Shown here: positions 7,310-14,711 of the stretch, in pieces | Numbering within the stretch: the stretch's first letter is position 1 | Layout: each line of letters opens with the position of its first letter | From: Bacillota bacterium | GTDB lineage: Bacteria; Bacillota; Clostridia; Acetivibrionales; DTU013 | Assembly: GCA_023411715.1 (NCBI GenBank) | Contig: JAEYOM010000105.1 | Span: 1-21,887 of the forward strand | Direction of reading: 5' to 3' | DNA: 21,887 bases | The notes under the pieces: model-generated | What the model was told of the DNA's origin: nothing | Database searches by the model: none | What the model saw: only the letters and a program-made list of their open reading frames with translations | Position numbers and translations under genes: made by a program

Positions 7310-8425
7310 ATGACAGATCAACGAATCACAGTACTTGCAACTAATCTTGTTAACTATTCATGCGATGTAAAGCCGGGAGAGAAGGTCCTGATCGAGACCA
7401 AGGGCTTCGAGCTTCCGCTGACCAAGGCGCTCGTGTCTGAAGTATACAAGGCGGGAGGGATACCCTTCGTTACTGTAAAGAACGACGAGATCACCCGCGC
7501 TCTTCTGAACGGCTGCAACGAAGCTCAGATAAGGCTTATGGCCGATTTTGAGCTTGCCAGGATGAAGCAGATGGATGCTTATATCGGCATAAGGTATGCC
7601 GACAATTCAAATGAGCTCGGCGACGTGCCAGAGGATAAAATGAAGCTTTACAGCACACTTTTTAACAAACCCGTGCATTCGGAGCAGCGTGTCGAACATA
7701 CAAAATGGGTCATCCTGAGATATCCCAACAGCGCTATGGCGCAGATGGCCGAGATGTCGACCGAGGCTTTCGAAGATTTCTATTTTGACGTATGCAACAT
7801 GGATTACGACAGGATGTCGAGGGCCATGGACGGACTGGTCGATTTGATGAACAGGGCGGACAAGGTCCACATAGTCGGCAGGGACACCGACCTGACCTTC
7901 TCTATAAAGGGATTGCCTGCGGTCAAGTGCGACGGGCATAGGAACATACCGGACGGAGAGGTTTACACTGCGCCTGTGAAGACCTCGGTAAACGGCAGGA
8001 TCAGCTACAATACCCCATCGAAATACCAGGGCTATACCTACGAAAATATTGTACTCGATTTCAAGGACGGCAAAATAGTGAATGCTGCGGCCAACGATAC
8101 GGAGAAAATCAACAACGTACTGGATACCGATGCAGGCGCCAGGTATGTGGGCGAGTTCTCATTCGGATTCAACCCGTATATCGAAAAGCCGATGAAGGAT
8201 ACGCTTTTCGATGAGAAGATAAAAGGCAGCATACATTTTACGCCCGGCTGCTGCTACGATTCCTGCAACAACGGCAATAAATCCGCCATACACTGGGATC
8301 TGGTATACATTCAGAGGCCCGAGTACGGGGGAGGGGAGATCTGGTTCGACGATACGCTTGTCAGGAAGGATGGCATATTTGTGCCGAAGGAGCTACAGGC
8401 ACTTAACCCGGAAAACCTGAAGTAA
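7310..8425 (+). CDS. M29-family metal-dependent aminopeptidase (AmpS/PepS/AmpT type)
   Basis: This 371-residue protein belongs to the M29 aminopeptidases, dinuclear-metal enzymes that remove N-terminal residues from peptides. The C-terminal domain keeps the metal ligands expected of the family: E217 (PDGEVYTAP), E282 (VGEFSFGFNP), H309 (GSIHFTPG), and H328 with D330 (SAIHWD). The N-terminal domain opens with VLATNLVNYSCDVKPGEKVLIE, also typical. Several M29 enzymes are about 400-410 residues, so this is a somewhat short form, but no ligand is missing. There is no signal peptide, so it acts in the cytoplasm. GAAGGTAG lies about 8 nt before the ATG. With PepF upstream it would form a complementary pair: endopeptidase first, then exopeptidase trimming. 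The 122-bp gap before it holds no clear terminator or promoter. Confidence 0.94.
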   Translation: MTDQRITVLATNLVNYSCDVKPGEKVLIETKGFELPLTKALVSEVYKAGGIPFVTVKNDEITRALLNGCNEAQIRLMADFELARMKQMDAYIGIRYADNSNELGDVPEDKMKLYSTLFNKPVHSEQRVEHTKWVILRYPNSAMAQMAEMSTEAFEDFYFDVCNMDYDRMSRAMDGLVDLMNRADKVHIVGRDTDLTFSIKGLPAVKCDGHRNIPDGEVYTAPVKTSVNGRISYNTPSKYQGYTYENIVLDFKDGKIVNAAANDTEKINNVLDTDAGARYVGEFSFGFNPYIEKPMKDTLFDEKIKGSIHFTPGCCYDSCNNGNKSAIHWDLVYIQRPEYGGGEIWFDDTLVRKDGIFVPKELQALNPENLK

Positions 8426-8440
8426 AAAGCGCAAAAGTCC

Positions 8441-8628
8441 CATAAGCTTCGCATTACAAAAGATTTCTACTGCGTAGAAATGTTACACTAGTGAAACATT
8501 TCGCCGTAGGCAAAATATGTTGTCAGATTTCAGTCGCGAAAATCCTCACATATTTGAAATATGCTGCGGTTTTCGCGCTTCATCTTCCTTGTACTGCTCG
8601 CTTCTGGAACTTTTGTGTAAATAGCGTG
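8441..8628. repeat. Structured tandem repeat, unit 1 (~187 bp)
   Basis: First copy of an intergenic unit whose best-conserved part (8461-8525, 65 nt) is 53/65 identical to 8648-8712. The conserved part folds into three consecutive hairpins: ATTTCTAC/GTAGAAAT (8463-8481), TGTT-A-CAC/GTG-A-AACA (8481-8498) and ATTTCGC/GCAAAAT (8498-8516, one C-A mismatch). Downstream, CGCGAAAA (8535-8542) pairs with TTTTCGCG (8570-8577) around an inner CATATTT/AAATATG stem. The unit is bounded by ATAAGC-type motifs at 8442 and 8629. It has no coding potential. Confidence 0.8.
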
Positions 8629-8840
8629 ATAAGCGGCGGATTTCAATAGATTTCTGCTCCGCAGAAATGTTTCGTTAATGTAACATTTTGCTGCAGGCAA
8701 AATATATTGTCAAGCTACGCCTTTCCGCTCCTCATTTATGGGATATAAACTCCGGTGCTCAAGGCTTGTTTTCCTTGAACTCCTTGCTTCTGACGTTTTT
8801 ACTGTAAAAACGTCAGAAGCGGCGGATCGCGCACTTAATA
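8629..8840. repeat. Structured tandem repeat, unit 2, with start of a third copy of the boundary motif
   Basis: Second copy, offset by 187 bp. The hairpins are ATTTCTGC/GCAGAAAT (8650-8668), a middle stem at 8668-8685 and ATTTTGC/GCAAAAT (8685-8703). The less conserved middle part (8713-8785) still aligns with unit 1 (shared TCCTCA, CGGT, TTCCTTG and GCTTCTG). The unit ends in a perfect 17-bp inverted repeat (8786-8820). The boundary motif AAGCGGCGGAT recurs at 8631 and 8817. The kinase start at 8851 follows directly. Confidence 0.8.
8786..8820. repeat. Perfect 17-bp inverted repeat with a 1-nt centre
   Basis: GCTTCTGACGTTTTTAC (8786-8802) and its exact reverse complement (8804-8820) flank T8803. 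The equivalent part of unit 1 (8600-8634) keeps only the outer GCTT/AAGC pairs. It is followed by GGCGGATC rather than a T-run, so it is not a standard intrinsic terminator. It lies 31-65 bp before the kinase start and could be a protein-binding site, an mRNA leader hairpin or an element terminus. Confidence 0.8.
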
Positions 8841-8850
8841 GAGAGGTCAT

Positions 8851-10068
8851 ATGGATAACTGGATGATCGGCACCAGAATGGTCGTTTTGCTATATTGCAT
8901 TCTGCGTTATGTCAGGGGGAGCATGTACGATATCCCCCTGACCATAATCGCGATACTTGCATATATTTCAGCATGTATGGTGTCGTATATTTTTAAGAAC
9001 TCTGTCATCAAAAAGGCCTCACGCTTGTTTTCCGTCGCTATCCTCATATCTTCGGCAGCTTCAGTAGACATAGTGTTTATTCTGCTTATCAGTGTTGATA
9101 TTATGGAATTAATCTCATATTATACTGAAAATAATTATGTATTGCTGCTTTTCATAAGCCTGCCCGGATTCTTTTATTATAACGACCTGCTGGCGGAATA
9201 CGTCGGGTTTTGCTTGCTGAGCTGGCTTATTTACATGGTTTCGAAAAGATATTATAATTCGCTTGATACTTTTAAAAAGGTCAATGAAGAATTGCGCGAC
9301 AGGAATGAAGTCCTGATTAGCAGGCTCGACGCGGGAAATGAGTACGAGGCGCAGCTGCGCTACCTTTCGCAGATAGAGGAGAGGAACAGCCTGGCCCAGA
9401 AGATCCACGACAGGGTCGGACATACGCTGGCCGGAAGCATAATCCAGCTTGAAGCGGCAGGGCTTATCATGGAAAAGGACACCGGGAAAGCAGCACAAAT
9501 GGTCGGCACCGTAGCCGACAATCTGAAAGAGGGCATGGAAAGCATCCGTTCTACACTCAGGGAAATAAAACCTGCGCCCGAGCAGTTGGGTATAAACCGG
9601 TTAAAGCTGATACTTGAGGAGTTATCCCTAAATAACGGTATCGGTACGTTTATTTCATACCAGGGCAGTCTCGACGCGGTATCGAATGTCCAGTGGAAGA
9701 TAATTATCGATAACATAAGGGAAGCCCTGACGAACGCACTTAAGTATTCGGCTGCAACGCGAATAAATGTCAGGCTCGAAGTGATGAACAGGCTGATCAA
9801 AGCCGAGGTGCACGATAACGGAAAAGGCGCCATTTCGATAAAGAAGGGGCTCGGTCTGGCCGGTATGGAGGAGAGAACTGAAAACGCAGGTGGTAAGCTG
9901 ATTTTGGACGGTTCCAACGGTTTTTCGGTAATCACGCTCCTTCCGGCAGGCGGAGCGGCGCAGGAGCACGGAATTGCAAATCGGGAGCATTATGCCGCGC
10001 CACAGGAGCATGGTACTGCGGCCGGAGAAGCCGCGACTGTGTCAATCGGGAGCAAAACGGAGGATTGA
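8851..10068 (+). CDS. NarL-family sensor histidine kinase (HisKA_3 + HATPase)
   Basis: This 405-residue membrane kinase has about five hydrophobic segments in residues 1-135. No sizeable extracellular domain is visible, so it may sense the membrane itself or a partner protein. A short coiled coil (about 140-170) leads to the HisKA_3 domain, with phosphoacceptor H186 in QKIHDRVGHTLAG. The HATPase domain follows: N-box E291-N295 (REALTNALKYS), the DNGKG box near 325 and GLGLAGMEER near 335. An odd tail begins at 368, after LLPAGG, and includes three 7-residue repeats at 371-391 (QEHGIAN, REHYAAP, QEHGTAA). GAGAGG lies about 4 nt before the ATG. The stop abuts the response regulator start, so they form one operon. 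Kinases of this type (LiaS, LnrJ) commonly control ABC exporters, and one lies 2.5 kb downstream. Confidence 0.93.
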   Translation: MDNWMIGTRMVVLLYCILRYVRGSMYDIPLTIIAILAYISACMVSYIFKNSVIKKASRLFSVAILISSAASVDIVFILLISVDIMELISYYTENNYVLLLFISLPGFFYYNDLLAEYVGFCLLSWLIYMVSKRYYNSLDTFKKVNEELRDRNEVLISRLDAGNEYEAQLRYLSQIEERNSLAQKIHDRVGHTLAGSIIQLEAAGLIMEKDTGKAAQMVGTVADNLKEGMESIRSTLREIKPAPEQLGINRLKLILEELSLNNGIGTFISYQGSLDAVSNVQWKIIIDNIREALTNALKYSAATRINVRLEVMNRLIKAEVHDNGKGAISIKKGLGLAGMEERTENAGGKLILDGSNGFSVITLLPAGGAAQEHGIANREHYAAPQEHGTAAGEAATVSIGSKTED

Positions 10069-10713
10069 ATGATGCCTATCAGGGTATTGATCGCAGACGA
10101 TGATGCGTTGATAAGAGAAGGTATGAAGATCATACTGCAGACGGATGACAGGTTCGAGGTCGCGGCCTGTGTCGAGAACGGATTGAAAGCAGTCGAATAC
10201 TGCTGCGGGGGAAATGTGGACGTTGCGCTGCTGGACGTCAGGATGCCTGTTTTGGACGGTCTTCAGGCTGCGCATGAAATATCGCAGAAAACAGAGACAA
10301 AGCCGCTAATACTGACTACTTTCGATGATGACGATTTTATCGTCAATGCGGTCAAAAACGGTGCAAGAGGGTATTTACTCAAGGGCAGCGCGCCGTCCCG
10401 CATAATGGATGCGATACGCATCGTACACGAAGGCGGCACTGTGATGCAGGATGTCGCCCTGGATACGATAAGGAATGAGCTGTCCGCAGGTAGGAAAAGC
10501 AGCATTCCCGAAGGGCTTCTGACCGACCGTGAGTCTGAGATAGTGACATTGATCGCAAAAGGCCTGTCAAACAGGGAGATAGCCGCAAAACTCTTTATGT
10601 CCGAGGGAACGGTCAAAAACTATATTTCGGGTATACTGGACAAGACAGGACTTGATCACAGGACGCAGATCGCCATATATTATCTGACCGGGGAAAAGGG
10701 AGACGCAAAATAA
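10069..10713 (+). CDS. NarL/FixJ-family response regulator with LuxR-type HTH
   Basis: This 214-residue regulator pairs with the kinase immediately upstream; its ATG directly follows the kinase TGA, and an alternative ATG lies one codon later. The receiver domain (about 3-120) has the acidic pocket D10-D12, phosphoacceptor D56 (ALLDVRMP), the TT pair in LILTTFDDDD and the conserved lysine of GYLLKGS near 107. The LuxR-type DNA-binding domain is at about 148-210 (LTDRESEIVTLIAKGLSNREIAAKLFMSEGTVKNYIS split around its two core helices). No residue expected for phosphorylation is missing. The most plausible target is the ABC exporter operon starting at 12612, by analogy with LnrK-LnrLMN and LiaR systems, but no binding site was identified. 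It converges on the anti-sigma gene with only 6 bp between stop codons. Confidence 0.95.
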   Translation: MMPIRVLIADDDALIREGMKIILQTDDRFEVAACVENGLKAVEYCCGGNVDVALLDVRMPVLDGLQAAHEISQKTETKPLILTTFDDDDFIVNAVKNGARGYLLKGSAPSRIMDAIRIVHEGGTVMQDVALDTIRNELSAGRKSSIPEGLLTDRESEIVTLIAKGLSNREIAAKLFMSEGTVKNYISGILDKTGLDHRTQIAIYYLTGEKGDAK

Positions 10714-10719
10714 CCTTTA

Positions 10720-11778
10720 TTATTTAGCTTGTTCCAAAGGAAATGTTACTCGCCAATTCCCCTCCGTCATCATACCGGAAGTAACAAAATCTCCATAAAG
10801 GGAATAGCTCCCAAGCTCACCCTGCGGGATATCGAAAACATATTCGCAATAATCAATTCTATTCTCTTGCTGTTCATATTGGTTTGTAAAGTAAGTGTTA
10901 TAATTACAGTCAACCGATTTTCCATTGGCATCTTTTAAGTAGAAAAAGCCGTGGTTGTCATTTGTCAAACGGTCATGGAGTGCCATTTGTATATGCAGCA
11001 TTCCATCAATGTAGCCTATTGCGGTTAGATCAATACCGTCTACTGGGAATCCGACCATTGCTTGCGAAGGTGTAAGAGCAGTTGTTTCACCTTCATCTGT
11101 ATGTTTTTCATAGTCTTTTCCGCCGCCTCCTGTTGAATATACCTTTTGCGTGCCGTTTGCAATTGTAACCGAGGTTAGGTCTAGCGGAATTTCGATATCA
11201 CTATAATTTTTTTTATGACTTAAAAACTCTTTTACAGAAAAAGTGATTTTATCACCCGTTATCTTTTTGTTTCTCCATTCAGTAATTGAAATCAAAAATG
11301 TTGCGGTTTTTGTTTTTTCGTCGTAACCGACACGCTGACAAGAAGCGGCACTGTCAAATGGACGGTTTATGGAGTAGCTATCATACAAATCGGTAGTGCC
11401 ATCAATTCGATCTCCTGTTAAATCCTGCATCGTTATATAAATATCTGCCACATTGTCATGGATATAAGCCGATACGACTTCCATTTTTATACCATTATAT
11501 TCATCAGATTTTTGTACAGGCATAAAAAATTGGGTTATATTCGGAGAAACCATATACATCAGTTGATAGATGGGTTCTACCGTTGCTGCAAGTGCCGGAA
11601 CAGCCAGAGACATACAAATACAGATTGCTATGATGGCTATCACCGGTTTGCGAAAGGATGAAGCTATAATATTCCTCTTTTTGTCGTTACTATGGGCTGA
11701 TTTCAAAACATCATTTAACAAATCATCGCTCGGATGAACTTGATTGCTCATATGTTTGTATTTTTCTCTAAACATCAT
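10720..11778 (-). CDS. Transmembrane anti-sigma factor-like protein (DUF4179-type)
   Basis: This 352-residue single-pass membrane protein follows an ECF sigma gene and overlaps its end by 11 bp, the normal arrangement for a sigma / anti-sigma pair. Residues 1-44 are cytoplasmic and charged (HPSDDLLNDVLKSAHSNDKK) and would bind the sigma factor. Residues 45-65 (VIAIIAICICMSLAVPALA) form one membrane span. The remaining ~285 residues are an extracytoplasmic beta-rich region resembling DUF4179/DUF5643 domains of Bacillota anti-sigma proteins, which presumably senses an envelope signal. No protease site can be identified by eye. DNA is AT-rich: row 11461-11520 is 32% GC by hand count against 57% in a row of the exporter ATPase. 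The role rests on gene pairing and topology; the sensed signal is unknown. Confidence 0.8.
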   Translation of the reverse strand: MMFREKYKHMSNQVHPSDDLLNDVLKSAHSNDKKRNIIASSFRKPVIAIIAICICMSLAVPALAATVEPIYQLMYMVSPNITQFFMPVQKSDEYNGIKMEVVSAYIHDNVADIYITMQDLTGDRIDGTTDLYDSYSINRPFDSAASCQRVGYDEKTKTATFLISITEWRNKKITGDKITFSVKEFLSHKKNYSDIEIPLDLTSVTIANGTQKVYSTGGGGKDYEKHTDEGETTALTPSQAMVGFPVDGIDLTAIGYIDGMLHIQMALHDRLTNDNHGFFYLKDANGKSVDCNYNTYFTNQYEQQENRIDYCEYVFDIPQGELGSYSLYGDFVTSGMMTEGNWRVTFPLEQAK

Positions 11779-12259
11779 AATCCTCCTTTAGCACATTTTT
11801 GAGCAATGCTCTTGCACGTGTGAGTTGAGTTCTAACCGTAGAATTTTTACGGTTTAATGCTTGACTGATTTCCTCAAGCGACATATCTTCGTAGTAAAAC
11901 AAGTGAATAACCTCACGGTATTTTTCTGGCAATTGCTGCAATTCATTATAAAGGTCTATGTCCTCTTTTGTTTCAAAAGGTATGGTTTCCGTAAAAGGTT
12001 CGATTTTTCTTTTCCATACTGAATTCCATAACTTATTAGAACAGTTTATTGTTACTCTAATCAGCCATGCTTTACGATGCTCTTCATTTTCAAATACAGG
12101 TTGATTTTTAATATATCGCATGAATACTTCTTGAAATACCTCATCAGCATCATTTTTTGTTCCTGTTCGAGCAAAAGCGAGGCGGTACACCATATCGGCA
12201 TAAAACCTTATAACTTTTTCTGCGCAATCATCCATTTGTAATGATTGTGGTTTCAACAT
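11768..12259 (-). CDS. ECF-type RNA polymerase sigma factor
   Basis: This 163-residue protein has the two domains of extracytoplasmic-function sigma factors and nothing else. Region 2 spans about residues 20-87 (DMVYRLAFARTGTKNDADEVFQEVFMRY, then AWLIRVTINCS), which melts and reads the -10 element. Region 4 spans about 108-158 (LQQLPEKYREVIHLFYYEDMSLEEISQALNRKNSTVRTQLTRARALLK split over its helix-turn-helix) and reads the -35. AAAGGAGG lies about 6 nt before the ATG, confirming the start. It is co-transcribed with the anti-sigma gene by an 11-bp overlap. A sigma-A-like promoter lies at 12321-12349; an autoregulatory ECF promoter was not recognised. Rows counted by hand are 27-37% GC, clearly below the flanking chromosome, suggesting acquisition as a cassette. 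Confidence 0.93.
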   Translation of the reverse strand: MLKPQSLQMDDCAEKVIRFYADMVYRLAFARTGTKNDADEVFQEVFMRYIKNQPVFENEEHRKAWLIRVTINCSNKLWNSVWKRKIEPFTETIPFETKEDIDLYNELQQLPEKYREVIHLFYYEDMSLEEISQALNRKNSTVRTQLTRARALLKNVLKEDYDV

Positions 12260-12320
12260 CCAAATCCTCCTTTCACTGCAAATACCCCTGAAGTAAGGAA
12301 AATGCTACAAAATTATTTTA

Positions 12321-12349
12321 ATGATAGCACAAGGAATTGATAGTTCCAA
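12321..12349 (-). promoter_or_regulatory. Candidate promoter of the sigma / anti-sigma operon
   Basis: On the minus strand TTGGAA (12344-12349) and TATCAT (12321-12326) are 17 bp apart, 4/6 and 5/6 matches to sigma-A consensus. The -35 overlaps an interrupted palindrome (GGAA...TTCC, about 12333-12347), a possible regulator site. The start codon is about 60 bp downstream of the -10. Confidence 0.55.
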
Positions 12350-12468
12350 TTTCCGATTCATTATTACGTAGAGGGTTGAGCTGAATGCATGGTATGAATA
12401 CATTCCTTTGGGAGGCTAAGTATAGCGTTCAGATGTACACCGGTCACAATAAAAGCGGAGCGCTGCCC

Positions 12469-12497
12469 TTGACCCCGCGGATCATAGGCCATATTAC
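12469..12497 (+). promoter_or_regulatory. Candidate sigma-A promoter of the ABC exporter operon
   Basis: TTGACC (12469-12474) and TATTAC (12492-12497) are separated by exactly 17 bp, 5/6 and 4/6 matches. Initiation would fall near 12504, about 18 nt before a strong terminator hairpin and about 108 nt before the ATPase start codon. Confidence 0.6.
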
Positions 12498-12521
12498 TTT
12501 CGTATATTACTAAAGTCATGT

Positions 12522-12565
12522 AAAACGGTGACCTTCCGTACTAACGGAAGTCCGCCGTTTTTTTT
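12522..12565 (+). terminator. Strong intrinsic terminator in the exporter operon leader (probable attenuator)
   Basis: AAAACGGTG (12522-12530) pairs with CGCCGTTTT (12553-12561). A 2x2 internal loop separates this from an inner 7-bp stem CTTCCGT/ACGGAAG (12533-12539 with 12544-12550) closed by ACTA. Eight T residues run from 12558 to 12565. No rightward gene lies nearby upstream (the nearest ends at 10713), so it is better placed to regulate the exporter operon than to end another transcript. Confidence 0.8.
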
Positions 12566-12611
12566 ATTATTAGAATGTAAAACGAATCAAATATGTTTCA
12601 GAGGTGTTGAT

Positions 12612-13550
12612 ATGAGTATTGTAAAGCTTGAACAGGTAATTAAAAATTTCGGAGACATAACTGCTGTTGATAAAATGTCGCTCTTAATAGAACAGGGTGA
12701 GATCTTCGGACTGCTCGGACCTAACGGCGCCGGAAAGAGTACCGCCATCAATATGATAATCGGGCTTCTTTCAATCGACAAGGGTTCGATCAGTATCCTC
12801 GGCAGCGACGTCAAAAAGGAAAGTATGACCACAAGGAGCAATGTTGGCATAGTGCCGCAGGATATTGCGATATACGAAGACCTTACGTGCCTGGAAAACG
12901 TAAAGTTTTTCGCAAGCCTCTACGGCCTTGGAGGAAAGGAACTCGAAAAGGCCGCGATGGAGGCGCTTGAATTCACCGGTTTGTCCGAAAAGGTAAAAAG
13001 CTTTCCCAAGAACTTTTCGGGCGGTATGAAGCGGCGCCTGAACATCGCCTGCGCGATTGCGCATAAACCCAAGCTCATTATTATGGACGAACCTACGGTA
13101 GGCATAGATCCGCAGTCCAGGAACCACATACTCCAGTCGGTCAAGAAGCTTAATGAACAAGGGTGCACGATAATATACACGAGCCATTACATGGAAGAGG
13201 TCGAGGAGATCTGCACGCGTATCGCTATCATGGACCACGGAAAGGTCATCGCTCTAGGTACCTGCGATGAACTCAAGAACCTTATCACCGACAAGGATAT
13301 CGTACTGGTCACTGTCGCAGATTCGATATCCAAGGTCAGGGAAGAAAAGCTAAGGGAGATACGCGGTGTAGAAGACGTTGAAATCGAGGACAGCACGGTT
13401 AAGATCTCAAGCTCGCGCGAAGTCAGCAACCTCGATATGATAATCAACTATTTTACTTCCAACAGGATCTCCATCAAGAGTGTCGAGAGTAAGACACCGG
13501 ACCTTGAAACGGTATTCCTGTCGCTGACGGGTAGAAGGCTCAGAGATTAG
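12612..13550 (+). CDS. ABC transporter ATP-binding protein (exporter, LnrL/BcrA-like)
   Basis: This 312-residue ATPase, counted from the ATG at 12612 with GAGGTG at 12601-12606, drives the two permeases encoded next. All nucleotide-binding motifs are present: Walker A GPNGAGKST (residues 36-44), signature NFSGGMKRR (134-142), Walker B LIIMDEPTVGIDP with D159/E160, and the H-loop in TIIYTSHYMEE. The ~85 residues after the core (about 225-312) form the C-terminal domain common in drug- and antibiotic-exporting ABC-2 ATPases. A longer in-frame start (GTG at 12528) lies inside the terminator stem, has no ribosome binding site and is rejected. The gene is followed 12 bp later by the first permease. 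Gene order ATPase-permease-permease, with a NarL-type two-component system nearby, resembles the linearmycin resistance exporter. The substrate cannot be told. Confidence 0.95.
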   Translation: MSIVKLEQVIKNFGDITAVDKMSLLIEQGEIFGLLGPNGAGKSTAINMIIGLLSIDKGSISILGSDVKKESMTTRSNVGIVPQDIAIYEDLTCLENVKFFASLYGLGGKELEKAAMEALEFTGLSEKVKSFPKNFSGGMKRRLNIACAIAHKPKLIIMDEPTVGIDPQSRNHILQSVKKLNEQGCTIIYTSHYMEEVEEICTRIAIMDHGKVIALGTCDELKNLITDKDIVLVTVADSISKVREEKLREIRGVEDVEIEDSTVKISSSREVSNLDMIINYFTSNRISIKSVESKTPDLETVFLSLTGRRLRD

Positions 13551-13562
13551 GGGGGACGGACA

Positions 13563-14711
13563 ATGATAATATTGACGATCATAGCTAAAGAATTCAAGCA
13601 AAACATGCGCAACTTTAAAGCCAATACCTTGATGGTCCTTTTCCCGATAGTTCTTATAGCAATACTCGGTGCGGCTTTCGCCGGCGCCTTCAGCAGTACG
13701 ATAGATCTCGGGGACGTGAAAGTGCTGTATACGGATAAAGTAACGCAGGATAGGGATTTCAAAGGGGCGTTCGACGGCTTTCTCAAAGGCATGTCCGATG
13801 AACTCGGGATAAAGTTTGAGGAGACCTCGGATGAAGCGGCAGGCAAAGCCGGTATCGAAAACAGCGCATATTCGGCTTACCTTAAGGTAACGGAAAACCC
13901 GCTGCAGTTCGAACTTTATAAAAATGAGAGAAGAAGCTTCGACGCATCGCTTCTGGAGTCCTCACTGAACAGTTTCATCAAGTCCTATGATTCCATAGCT
14001 GCCATAGCCGCAGTAAATCCAGCGGCATTAGCCAGACCGGAAGTTACTGAATTCGATAGGTCTGCAAAATATGTTGAGACAAGGTCGCTCGACAAAAAGC
14101 GCCAGCCGGGCTCGCTTGATTATTATGCCGTCACCATGCTGACCCTGATCCTCCTGTATGCCTCTCTGACGGGACTTTGGGCTGTCCGCAGCGAGATGGA
14201 GCAGAAGACCGCAGCCAGGATGCTGTGCGCTCCGCTCAGGGGCTATGAACTGCTGACGGGCAAGGTTATTGGCTGCATCTTCGTTACAGTCGTTCAGGGG
14301 CTGTTGGTGATCGTATTCAGCAAGCTTGTACTGAAGGCTTACTGGGGTGAAAATATACTGCCTGTCGCACTGCTGCTTTTAGCTTACTCCATAATGACAG
14401 TAAGTCTGGGTGTTGCGATGGGATATGTTTTCAGGAGCGCGGAGGCCGCATCGGGAATACTGAATTCCGTTATACCGTTTCTGGTCCTCCTGGGCGGAGG
14501 CTACGTACCGCTTAGTGTTTTGAATGGCTTTATTACTAAAGTCGCAGTAATATCTCCTGTCAGCTGGACAAATACGGCACTGTTCAAAATCATTTATGAC
14601 GGCGACTATTCGGCATTGCCCGGTTCCGTTATCATAAACCTGTCACTTGCGGCGCTGTTTATAATAGCCTCGGCATTCCTATCGAGAAAGGGGAAGAGAT
14701 TGTATGCGTAA
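13563..14711 (+). CDS. ABC-2 type exporter permease, first subunit
   Basis: This 382-residue membrane protein has the ABC2_membrane_3 topology. One transmembrane helix near the N-terminus (about 22-43, LMVLFPIVLIAILGAAFAG) is followed by a ~140-residue extracytoplasmic region. Five further helices lie at about 190-378, starting in YYAVTMLTLILLYASLTGL and ending in INLSLAALFIIASAF. The amphipathic cytoplasmic segment MIILTIIAKEFKQNMRNFKA precedes helix 1, as in related permeases. A G-rich ribosome binding site (GGGGGG just after the ATPase stop) lies 6-7 nt from the ATG, and the 3' end overlaps the second permease by 8 bp, indicating translational coupling. The two permeases probably form a heterodimer with two copies of the ATPase. 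The transported compound is unknown; membrane-active antibiotics or lipids are typical for this group. Confidence 0.92.
   Translation: MIILTIIAKEFKQNMRNFKANTLMVLFPIVLIAILGAAFAGAFSSTIDLGDVKVLYTDKVTQDRDFKGAFDGFLKGMSDELGIKFEETSDEAAGKAGIENSAYSAYLKVTENPLQFELYKNERRSFDASLLESSLNSFIKSYDSIAAIAAVNPAALARPEVTEFDRSAKYVETRSLDKKRQPGSLDYYAVTMLTLILLYASLTGLWAVRSEMEQKTAARMLCAPLRGYELLTGKVIGCIFVTVVQGLLVIVFSKLVLKAYWGENILPVALLLLAYSIMTVSLGVAMGYVFRSAEAASGILNSVIPFLVLLGGGYVPLSVLNGFITKVAVISPVSWTNTALFKIIYDGDYSALPGSVIINLSLAALFIIASAFLSRKGKRLYA

Noticed and set aside
8786..8820. Intrinsic terminator
   Set aside because: The stem is perfect but is followed by GGCGGATC on one strand and AAGGAGTT on the other, with no T-run.
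9360..9935. 191-residue minus-strand open frame inside the kinase gene
   Set aside because: It is a shadow of the kinase reading frame, with no supporting motif or ribosome binding site.
12528..12611. Longer start (GTG at 12528) for the ABC ATPase
   Set aside because: It lies inside the terminator stem, has no ribosome binding site, and adds residues before the normal N-terminus MSIVKLEQV; ATG at 12612 has GAGGTG at proper spacing.
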